In this document: positions 58,073 to 64,000 of the stretch, piece after piece
How positions within the stretch are numbered: position 1 is the stretch's first letter
Layout of the letters: every line of letters begins with the position of its first letter
Origin: Mycobacterium sp. Root135
GTDB lineage: Bacteria > Actinomycetota > Actinomycetes > Mycobacteriales > Mycobacteriaceae
Length of the DNA stretch: 64,000 bases
Direction of reading: 5' to 3'
Assembly: GCF_001426545.1 (NCBI RefSeq)
Contig: NZ_LMEZ01000009.1
Location: 434,001-498,000, forward strand
The notes under the pieces: generated by a model
Told to the model about the DNA's origin: nothing
What the model saw: only the letters and a program-made list of their open reading frames with translations
The model's database searches: none
Program-made: the position numbers and the translations under genes

Positions 58073-58528
58073 GTGACCAAACGCCCGAAGGCAGGGCCGA
58101 GACCTAATTCAGCCACTCACCAGGCACTCGCGCGCTGGGCTGCCGCGTGTGCCGAGCGGACGTTGCCGATCTTCGAAGAGTGTCGCCCCGGCGACAACCG
58201 ACCGCGCACTGCGATCGAATCGTTGCGTGCATGGGTGCGGGGCGACCTCTCGATGACTGCGTGTCGTACCGCCGCCTTCGCGGCCCATGCTGCCGCGCGC
58301 GACGCTGCCCAGGCCGGTGCGACGGCGGCCGTCGCCGCTGCCCGTGCGGCTGGCCAAGCTGCGGCTGTCGCGCACATGTCGGACCACTCAGCTCACTCTG
58401 CGATATACGCGGCGAAAGCAGCCGGGCTCAAAGGCTCGGGCGAACCGACCCGGAATGCCGAGCGTCTCTGGCAGTGGGAGATCCTCGAGCCGACACTTCG
58501 GCCGTTTGGCTTCCCCAGCGGACTATAG
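58073..58528 (+). CDS. Imm-5-like putative immunity protein
   Basis: A 151-residue protein, all-helical and Ala-rich. The arrangement ALARWAAACAERTLPIFEEC, RPRTAIESLRAWVRG, then an Ala-rich helix with AARAAGQAAAVAHMSDHSAH and YAAKAA matches the Imm-5-like family of putative polymorphic-toxin immunity proteins. In Imm5-like proteins the His/Asp residues of the A..H..DH region are conserved. No cognate toxin is recognised beside it; the divergent neighbour is the HNH protein. GTG start at 58073. Isolated single gene with a small hairpin (CCGCTT/AAGCGG, 58542-58561) after it. Confidence 0.7.
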   Translation: MTKRPKAGPRPNSATHQALARWAAACAERTLPIFEECRPGDNRPRTAIESLRAWVRGDLSMTACRTAAFAAHAAARDAAQAGATAAVAAARAAGQAAAVAHMSDHSAHSAIYAAKAAGLKGSGEPTRNAERLWQWEILEPTLRPFGFPSGL

Positions 58529-58563
58529 GCGCCACTTGACTCCGCTTAGTACGACAAGCGGCG

Positions 58564-59238
58564 TCACCACAAACCGGGCACCAGTCGGAAGCGCACCTGC
58601 TTGGCGTAATCCCCATATCCGACCAGTTCCTCGGTCAACATCTTTTCCTCGTCGACGATCCTGACGCCCAGCACGAAGAACGCCGGGGTCAGCAGCGCGA
58701 GGCCCCAATATGAATCCAGCGCCAGCGGAGTGCCGACCATCATGACGAGTGCGCCGAAGTACATCGGGTGACGCACCAGCCCGTAGAGGCCCGTCGAGAC
58801 CAGTGGCTGGTCGGCCTCGACGGTGATGGTGGCCGCGGCATAGCCGTTCTGGATGACCACGAACTGGGCGACGAGCAGGCCGACGCCGACGAGAACCACG
58901 CCGAGTAGCGCCACGATCGGCGGCACCGACGACCAGCCGAAGCGATGATCCAGCGCGCTGACGATCAACTGCACCACCACCGCGGCGATGGTGGCGACCA
59001 TGACCACGCGTTGGATTGGACGGGTTTCGGCGGTGGGGCCGCCCTTCATTCGCCGTTGCAGCGCGGCCGGATGCTTCACCGCGAGGTAGAGGCTCGGCAG
59101 CAGCGTGGTCGCGACGAACACCGCGAGGTACACCCAGGCCTGCCGGTAGTGCAGCGTCCCCGCAGGCAAGAACAGGGCAAGGCCGAAGAATGCCGCGCTG
59201 AGCGCGAACATCGCGACGAACTGCGAGACGGTCTTCAT
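58564..59238 (-). CDS. Isoprenylcysteine methyltransferase-like membrane protein (Rv1216c-like)
   Basis: A 224-residue protein with about five hydrophobic helices. The C-terminal part, ALVSTGLYGLVRHPMYFGALV-type (LYGLVRHPMYFGALVMMVGT) and DEEKMLTEELVGYGDYAKQV, is the ICMT/PEMT methyltransferase signature that binds SAM at the membrane. The substrate is unknown. The ATG overlaps the ABC permease stop (ATGA), so it is the last gene of the RaaS operon, as Rv1216c follows Rv1217c-1218c. The frame upstream runs through the permease and is spurious. Confidence 0.88.
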   Translation of the reverse strand: MKTVSQFVAMFALSAAFFGLALFLPAGTLHYRQAWVYLAVFVATTLLPSLYLAVKHPAALQRRMKGGPTAETRPIQRVVMVATIAAVVVQLIVSALDHRFGWSSVPPIVALLGVVLVGVGLLVAQFVVIQNGYAAATITVEADQPLVSTGLYGLVRHPMYFGALVMMVGTPLALDSYWGLALLTPAFFVLGVRIVDEEKMLTEELVGYGDYAKQVRFRLVPGLW

Positions 59239-60881
59239 GCCGTTAGGTCTCTGCTGCGAAAGGCGACGGCCCCCAAGGCGATCAAGGCGGCGTCGACGCC
59301 CAAGAGCCACCACAGCGGTGTCGCGCTGAAGGTGCCCGTTCCGACCTGCGGGACGTGGGCGAACGGTTCGATGTCGAGCAACCACTGCGGTGAATTCGAC
59401 AGCGAGCCAATCAGATACACCGCAATGAACGCGGTCAAGACTCCCCAGGCCGCCGGGGCGAACCGGGGGAGCAGGCCGAACAAGACGACCGTGATCGCCA
59501 CCAGGAGCCAGACTGCGGGCAGCTGTACGGCCGCGGTACCGAGAACGGTCGGAAGCTTGCCGGCCACGTCGCCTGCGGACGCTCCGTAGGTCAGCCCCGC
59601 CACCAGTGCGGCGAGCATCATCGCCATCCCGGTTCCCGCGATCGCGAACACCAGATGGCTTGCCAGCCAACGAGTTCGACTCACGGATCCCGCCAGCAGA
59701 GTCTCGGCGCGCTGGCTGGACTCCTCTTGATGCAACCGCAACGTCAGCGAGATCGCGAACGCCGACGTGACCATGCCGAGCATCCCGAATCCGACGGCGA
59801 CGAAGGCCTGCTCGATCTGATCGGTGCCGCCGAGACGGGCCACGACGTCGCGAGCCGACTGGCTGCCGCCGATCTCGTCCCCGACGCCGTCGACCACGCT
59901 GCCGATCAGCAGTCCGTAGAGACACAGTCCGACGGTCCACAACGTCGTCGACGCCCGGTTGAGCCGCCACCCCAGCGACGTGACCCCGCGCAGGTCCCAT
60001 CCTGCCCGGGGCGCGCCAGGACGCTCGGCGATCAGGCCCGCGCCGACGTCGCGGCTGGCCAGCAGTCGATAGGCGACGACGATCAGGACGGCGGCCACGG
60101 CGACATGAAGAGGCAGTATCCACACCCTGTCGCCTGCGTACGGGCGCACCTGCAGTGACCATCCCAAAGGTGATAGCCACGAGAGGAATTCGGCGCGCGA
60201 CCCCGCGTCGCCGACGGCCCGCAGGGTGAACGCCGTCGCCAGAACGCCGAAGGCCGCACCCCGGGCGAACCGTGCACTTGGGGACAGCTGGGCCGTAACG
60301 GCTGCCACCGCGGTGAACACCAGACCCGTCGCCGCGAGCGCCAGGCCGAAGGCCACCGAGCCCGCTGCGGGCACGTTCATCGGGAGGAGGCCGGCGATGC
60401 CGATGATCCCGGTGACGATCGAGCCGCCTCCAGCCACCAGGAGCGCGGAGGTCAGGCTTGCGTAGCGTCCGACGGCCGTCGAGTCGACGAGTTCGGTTCG
60501 GCCGGACTCCTCCTCGGCGCGGGTGTGCCGGACGACGGTCAGGATCACCGCCACGGCGATCAGGACGTGGAACATGCCGGCCTTCCAGATGCCGGTGGCG
60601 CCAAGGCTGTCGCCGTAGACGTTTCCGTACAGTGCGCGCTGAGCCGGGCTGGCCATGATGGATGCGGCCAGTGACGCACGATCTGCCGCCGTCGGGTAGA
60701 CGGCCTCGACGCCGCCGACGTACACCGTGCCGAGCGGAATCGACAGCAGCAGCACCCACGCGGGCAGGGCGATGCGGTCGAGTCGAAGGTAGAGGCGAAG
60801 CAGCCCAAAGGTTCCCGAGAAGTTGGAGCCGCGAGACGGCGCCTGATGGGCGGGATGGCGGGGGCGCTCGAGGACCGTCAT
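59235..60881 (-). CDS. ABC exporter permease (Rv1217c-like)
   Basis: A 548-residue ABC-2-type permease with about twelve hydrophobic helices in two halves (six each), as in tetronasin-type exporters. The start LRLYLRLDRIALPAWVLLLS, the extracellular-loop region TAADRASLAASIMASPAQRA and a second-half helix pair FAISLTLRLHQEESSQRAET are typical. It exports an unknown hydrophobic compound; Rv1217c-Rv1218c confer multidrug resistance in published work. Start and stop both overlap neighbours by ATGA, giving tight coupling. Confidence 0.92.
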   Translation of the reverse strand: MTVLERPRHPAHQAPSRGSNFSGTFGLLRLYLRLDRIALPAWVLLLSIPLGTVYVGGVEAVYPTAADRASLAASIMASPAQRALYGNVYGDSLGATGIWKAGMFHVLIAVAVILTVVRHTRAEEESGRTELVDSTAVGRYASLTSALLVAGGGSIVTGIIGIAGLLPMNVPAAGSVAFGLALAATGLVFTAVAAVTAQLSPSARFARGAAFGVLATAFTLRAVGDAGSRAEFLSWLSPLGWSLQVRPYAGDRVWILPLHVAVAAVLIVVAYRLLASRDVGAGLIAERPGAPRAGWDLRGVTSLGWRLNRASTTLWTVGLCLYGLLIGSVVDGVGDEIGGSQSARDVVARLGGTDQIEQAFVAVGFGMLGMVTSAFAISLTLRLHQEESSQRAETLLAGSVSRTRWLASHLVFAIAGTGMAMMLAALVAGLTYGASAGDVAGKLPTVLGTAAVQLPAVWLLVAITVVLFGLLPRFAPAAWGVLTAFIAVYLIGSLSNSPQWLLDIEPFAHVPQVGTGTFSATPLWWLLGVDAALIALGAVAFRSRDLTA

Positions 60882-61795
60882 GCCGTCACCCGCTCGGGTT
60901 CGCCGACGTCGTAGTGGCGCAGGAACAGGTCTTCCAGTGTCGGTGGCTGGCTGACCAGGCTGCGCACTCCGGCGTTGCCGAGCATCTTGATGACGTCGCC
61001 GAGGCTGGCGCCGTCCACCTGTGCGCTGAGGGTGTGGCCGTCGAGAGTGACGTCCTCGACGCCGGGGATGCGGCCGATGTCGCCTGGGTCGCCGATCATC
61101 TCGGCCTTGATCGACGTCCTGGACAGGTGTCGCATCGATTCCAGCGTGCCGCTCTCTACGGTCCGGCCGGCACGAATGATGGTGACCCGTTGGCACAGTG
61201 CTTCGGTCTCGGCCAGGATGTGACTGGACAGCAGCACGGTGGCGCCGCGCTCGCGGGCCTCGGCAACACATTGTTGAAAGACGTTCTCCATCAACGGGTC
61301 CAGGCCACTGCTCGGCTCGTCGAGCAGGAGCAGTCTTGCGTTCGACGCGAACGCGGAGACGAGTGACACCTTCTGCCGGTTGCCCTTCGAGTACGTGCGG
61401 GCCTTCTTCGACGGGTCGAGGCCGAAGCGTTCGACCAACTCGGTTCGCCTGCGCTCGTCGATGCCGCCGCGCATTCGGGCCAGCAGATCGATCGTCTCGC
61501 CGCCGGTCAGCGAGGGCCACAGGGTGACGTCGCCTGGCACGTAGGCGATGTGGCGATGGAGCGCGACCGCGTCGGTCCACGGGTCACCGCCAAGCAGACG
61601 CGCGGTGCCGGAGTCGGCCCGCGCCAGCCCGAGCAGGACCCGAATGGTGGTCGACTTGCCTGCACCGTTGGGGCCGAGGAACCCGTGCACCTCGCCTTCG
61701 GTTACCTCGAGGTCGAGACCGTCGAGTGCGCGGACCGCGCCGAAGTTCTTGGTCAGACCGCGGACCTCGATGGCGATGTCGTTTCCTGTTGTCAT
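60878..61795 (-). CDS. ABC exporter ATPase (Rv1218c-like)
   Basis: A 305-residue ABC ATPase. Walker A LGPNGAGKSTTIRVL, signature YSKGNRQKVSLVSAF (LSGGQ replaced by SKGNRQ, as in drug/antibiotic exporters), Walker B LLLLDEPSSGLDP and switch SSHILAETEALC. The C-terminal about 80 residues are the DrrA-type extension. It pairs with the permease downstream. The start lies 3 bp after the stop of the TetR gene. The set is under RaaS control in M. tuberculosis. Confidence 0.95.
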   Translation of the reverse strand: MTTGNDIAIEVRGLTKNFGAVRALDGLDLEVTEGEVHGFLGPNGAGKSTTIRVLLGLARADSGTARLLGGDPWTDAVALHRHIAYVPGDVTLWPSLTGGETIDLLARMRGGIDERRRTELVERFGLDPSKKARTYSKGNRQKVSLVSAFASNARLLLLDEPSSGLDPLMENVFQQCVAEARERGATVLLSSHILAETEALCQRVTIIRAGRTVESGTLESMRHLSRTSIKAEMIGDPGDIGRIPGVEDVTLDGHTLSAQVDGASLGDVIKMLGNAGVRSLVSQPPTLEDLFLRHYDVGEPERVTA

Positions 61796-61798
61796 CGT

Positions 61799-62425
61799 TT
61801 ACTCCTTCTCCGTCGACGCGACGAAGGCGTCGTACATCGTGGAATCGGTCATCAGGCCGTGGGTGTAGACCTCGAGGGCGGGCAGCACCATGTCCTGGGC
61901 GTAGTCGTGCAGCACGCCGCGCATGTCGCTTGGGTTGTCGTGCATCTGCAGGTAGAGGAGGAAGCTGCCGCCGCCGGCCATGGCGAGGAACTTGGCCCGC
62001 GCCTTGGGGTCACGACTCGCCTTGACGGTGCCCGCGCGCACGCCCTCGTCCATGTACTGCTCGACGTTGTCGATCATGTTGCGCCAGAGCATCTTCGCCA
62101 GTTCGCCGCCGGACTGCATGCTGCGGACCAGGTAGGCCATCAGGGGGGCGAAGGATTCGATGTCCGCCAACTGGGACAGCCACGACGCGGGGTCCGTCGA
62201 CTGGATGGTCTCGCTCTTGGCGGCGCGTACCGACTCGGCGACGAAGTCGTCGCACGCCTTGCGCAGGCCGTCCTTGGAACCGAAGTGGTGAATCACCAGG
62301 GCCGCGCTGACCCCGGCGGCCTTGGCGATGACCCGTAGGCCGACGTCGAAGCCGTGCTCGCCGAACTGTTCGATCGCCGCATCGCGGATGCGGGCGGTGG
62401 CCGTCAGATCGTCGACTGAACGCAT
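61799..62425 (-). CDS. raaS: RaaS-like TetR regulator (Rv1219c-like)
   Basis: A 208-residue TetR-family repressor. The N-terminal HTH is IRDAAIEQFGEHGFDVGLRV then IAKAAGVSAALVIHHFGSKD, and a ligand-binding helical C-terminal part follows. Rv1219c (RaaS) represses its own operon with the ABC exporter and affects survival under antimicrobials. It heads a four-gene operon (raaS, ATPase, permease, ICMT-like) with 3-bp or overlapping junctions. The ATG at 62423-62425 lies inside a 34-bp palindrome and just after a -10 hexamer, so the transcript is probably leaderless and autorepressed. Confidence 0.92.
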   Translation of the reverse strand: MRSVDDLTATARIRDAAIEQFGEHGFDVGLRVIAKAAGVSAALVIHHFGSKDGLRKACDDFVAESVRAAKSETIQSTDPASWLSQLADIESFAPLMAYLVRSMQSGGELAKMLWRNMIDNVEQYMDEGVRAGTVKASRDPKARAKFLAMAGGGSFLLYLQMHDNPSDMRGVLHDYAQDMVLPALEVYTHGLMTDSTMYDAFVASTEKE

Positions 62426-62462
62426 GTTTAGTAGGCTAAACGCGCGTTCAGTCGGGTGTCAA
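62417..62462 (-). promoter_or_regulatory. raaS promoter and 34-bp operator over the start codon
   Basis: 62417-62450 is a palindrome with 17-bp arms. Inner half-sites GTTTAG-TAGG-CTAAAC (62426-62441) and outer TGAACGC/GCGTTCA are exact; only 3-4 inner positions mismatch. The minus-strand promoter is TTGACA (62462-62457), 18 bp, TAGCCT (62438-62433), with the start codon 7 nt later. The operator covers -10, start site and ATG. Confidence 0.7.
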
Positions 62463-62498
62463 GGGGTTGACGCAGAGGGGGCTACGAAAGGAAAGGGA

Positions 62499-63179
62499 CT
62501 AGTCGCGCGCGGCGGCCAGCAGGCCGTCACCGAGCGGCACCAGGACGGGCGTCAGCCGCTCGTCCTCGGCGATCAGCCGGGCCGCCTCGCGAACCGCGGT
62601 GACGTCCCGGTCACTGGCACTGGCATCGCCGGCTCGGCCACCGAGGGCGGCGCGGTGGATGACGATCACACCGCCGGAACGCAGCAGTCGCACCCCTTCG
62701 ACCACGAACTGAGGCTGGTCGGCGGGATCCGCGTCGATGAACACCAGGTCGTAGGACTCGTCGGCAAGCTTGGTCAGCACCTCTTGCGCGCGGCCGCTGA
62801 TCAGCCGGGTCCGCGACGGGCCGATGCCGGCCTCGACGAACGCCTGCTTGGCGAGCCGTTGGTGTTCCGGTTCGACGTCGATCGTGGTCAGCACGCCGTC
62901 GTCCCGCATCCCGGACAGCAACCAAAGCCCGCTGACGCCGACGCCGGTCCCAACCTCGACGACGGCCTTGGCCTTGGCGACCTTGGCCAACACGCTCAGC
63001 AACGCACCGACGGCGGGTGTCACGGCGCCCGCCCCACTGTCGTCCGCGCGTTCCCTGGCCGCAGCCGTCAACGAGTCCTCGGAGATGGAGTTCTCGGCAT
63101 GGGCGACGATCGCGTCGGCCCGGCTCGGCCGCTGTTCGCCGCCGTCGGGCTGACCCGTCGAACCGTCGCTGCTGGTCAT
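62499..63179 (-). CDS. O-methyltransferase (Rv1220c-like)
   Basis: A 226-residue SAM-dependent O-methyltransferase of the COMT/CCoAOMT type. SAM motif I is VVEVGTGVGVSGLWLLSG; LVFIDADPADQP carries the metal-binding Asp; GVIVIHRAALGGRAGD replaces the usual DN motif (…VIDNVLWGG) so metal binding may differ. Substrate unknown. The Met at 63179 is preferred over one at 63236. It lies upstream of, and is read divergently from, sigE, the same arrangement as Rv1220c-sigE. Confidence 0.92.
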   Translation of the reverse strand: MTSSDGSTGQPDGGEQRPSRADAIVAHAENSISEDSLTAAARERADDSGAGAVTPAVGALLSVLAKVAKAKAVVEVGTGVGVSGLWLLSGMRDDGVLTTIDVEPEHQRLAKQAFVEAGIGPSRTRLISGRAQEVLTKLADESYDLVFIDADPADQPQFVVEGVRLLRSGGVIVIHRAALGGRAGDASASDRDVTAVREAARLIAEDERLTPVLVPLGDGLLAAARD

Positions 63180-63295
63180 GCCCGCAGCGTAGAGCGAAGG
63201 CGGAGTGGGCTGCACCCCGACACGCCCGCGCGCCAATGTGGAATTGCCCGAGAAATCCGTTGTTTCCGCTGTTCGGGTGGTGGATGATCGACTTT

Positions 63296-63314
63296 CTCAG
63301 GGAAAGCTCAGTTT
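63296..63314 (+). promoter_or_regulatory. MprA-box-like direct repeat upstream of sigE
   Basis: CTCAGGGA (63296-63303), 3 nt, CTCAGTTT (63307-63314): two loosely conserved 8-bp direct repeats with a 3-nt spacer, the layout reported for MprA boxes. sigE is a known MprA target. The repeat lies 42-60 bp upstream of the sigE ATG. Confidence 0.5.
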
Positions 63315-63355
63315 GCTCATATGCGGAGCTCAACGGGGTCGGGGACGGTAAGCGC

Positions 63356-64000
63356 ATGGAACACCGCGGAAGCTGGGGCCCCGGGAATATCGACGGCCGC
63401 AAGGCAGTTTCCGCGGGTGCAGAGTCGGGAAACACATCCGGCATCCGCACCAATGATCTGGAGGATCCGACGACCACCACGAGCACGTCCCCCGTATTCA
63501 TGGCCCACTTCGAGCAGGCCGGCAACGGCGACTGGGTTCAGCCCGCCGAGGAGATGTCGGGCACCGCGGTGTTCGACGCCACCGGCGACAAGACGACGAT
63601 GCCGTCGTGGGACGAACTGGTCCGGCAGCACGCCGACCGGGTGTACCGCCTGGCATACCGGTTGTCCGGCAGTCAGCACGACGCCGAGGATCTCACCCAG
63701 GAGACGTTCATCCGCGTCTTCCGCTCGGTGCAGAACTACCAGCCGGGGACGTTCGAGGGTTGGTTGCACCGCATCACCACGAACCTGTTCCTCGACATGG
63801 TCCGCCGCCGCAGCCGCATCCGCATGGAGGCGCTGCCCGAGGACTACGACCGAGTCCCCGCCGACGAGCCGAATCCCGAGGAGATCTACCACGACTCCCG
63901 GCTGGGCCCGGACCTGCAGGCCGCGCTTGATTCACTCGCGCCGGAATTCCGTGCCGCGGTCGTCCTGTGCGACATCGAAGGTCTGTCCTACGAGGAGATC
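63356..64000 (+). CDS. sigE: ECF sigma factor SigE (partial, runs off right edge)
   Basis: 215 residues are present; the C-terminus is missing. A variable N-terminal extension (about 1-80) precedes TAVFDATGDKTTMPSWDELV, which is nearly identical to M. tuberculosis SigE. Region 2 follows (RLAYRLSGSQHDAEDLTQET, FRSVQNYQPGTFEGWLHRIT), then the start of region 4 (LDSLAPEFRAAVVLCDIEGL, SYEEI). SigE directs the surface-stress response (detergent, heat, oxidants). Alternative starts are known for M. tuberculosis sigE; here an in-frame ATG at 63500 gives a shorter form, so two isoforms are possible. An MprA-like box lies upstream. Confidence 0.95.
   Translation, partial: MEHRGSWGPGNIDGRKAVSAGAESGNTSGIRTNDLEDPTTTTSTSPVFMAHFEQAGNGDWVQPAEEMSGTAVFDATGDKTTMPSWDELVRQHADRVYRLAYRLSGSQHDAEDLTQETFIRVFRSVQNYQPGTFEGWLHRITTNLFLDMVRRRSRIRMEALPEDYDRVPADEPNPEEIYHDSRLGPDLQAALDSLAPEFRAAVVLCDIEGLSYEEI

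Noticed and set aside
63239..63262. Autoregulatory ECF promoter (GGAAT...GTT) upstream of sigE
   Set aside because: The spacing between the elements (about 14-15 nt) is shorter than expected for SigE/SigH promoters.

Overview
The window is a high-GC, gene-dense actinobacterial chromosome segment. Its gene order follows the Mycobacterium tuberculosis block from about Rv1156 to Rv1221: HhH-GPD protein, pimE, mutT2, typA, lpqW, mshB, fbiC, fadH, fdxC, dapC, the proline operon, fadD36, dapD/dapE, LOG, fadD6, folP2, gpgS, tag, glgM/glgC, the RaaS efflux operon, sigE. Free-living-type additions (acetate symporters, glycosidases) and the absence of narGHJI between mutT2 and typA point to a non-tuberculous, probably rapidly growing mycobacterium (Mycolicibacterium type). 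The species was not determined. No rRNA, tRNA, complete IS element or CRISPR array was seen.

Layout. 1-6149 is a minus-strand run: LytS-type kinase, LytTR regulator, a small membrane protein and an ActP-like symporter, followed by DUF485 and a second ActP that runs off the left edge. 6188-6316 carries a promoter plus a broken N-terminal copy of the HhH-GPD gene found intact at 6911. 7722-9429 holds two Ala/Pro-rich secreted proteins. 9539-13873 is core (pimE, pterin dehydratase, mutT2, a small Cys-rich protein, typA). 13902-24809 holds lpqW, a ClC transporter, mshB, a 37-residue ORF coupled to a membrane protein, a repeat-rich exported protein, fbiC, a DUF2231 protein, a DmpA-type peptidase and yceI.

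24873-31842 holds fadH/padR, ferredoxin/dapC, a DUF559 gene bracketed by two homologous palindromes, and the PucR-type proline regulator. 31926-41178 holds pruA/pruB, two sugar-hydrolase lipoproteins, a NUDIX hydrolase, fadD36, a VOC protein and dapD/dapE. 41160-48388 is the most accessory stretch: an ABC-F ribosome-protection-type gene with a possible leader peptide, then a trio (WXG/Esp-like protein, lipoprotein, 785-residue Esp-like protein) that looks like type VII secretion cargo, then a TPR-like protein.

48464-56569 is core again (LOG, fadD6, folP2/gpgS, DivIVA-like, tag, glgM/glgC). 56566-58528 holds a small Zn-ribbon-like protein, a DUF222/HNH (13E12-type) nuclease and an Imm-5-like protein. 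58564-64000 holds the RaaS-controlled ABC exporter operon, an O-methyltransferase and the start of sigE.

Functional threads: envelope glycolipids and polysaccharides (pimE, lpqW, gpgS, glgM, glgC), redox cofactors (mshB mycothiol, fbiC F420, ferredoxin), lysine/DAP synthesis (dapC, dapD, dapE), proline catabolism (pruC/pruA/pruB), and drug or stress response (ABC-F, RaaS exporter, sigE). Many genes have a TAnnnT hexamer 6-8 nt upstream of the start codon, the mark of leaderless transcripts, and several short regulatory palindromes sit in divergent or upstream gaps.
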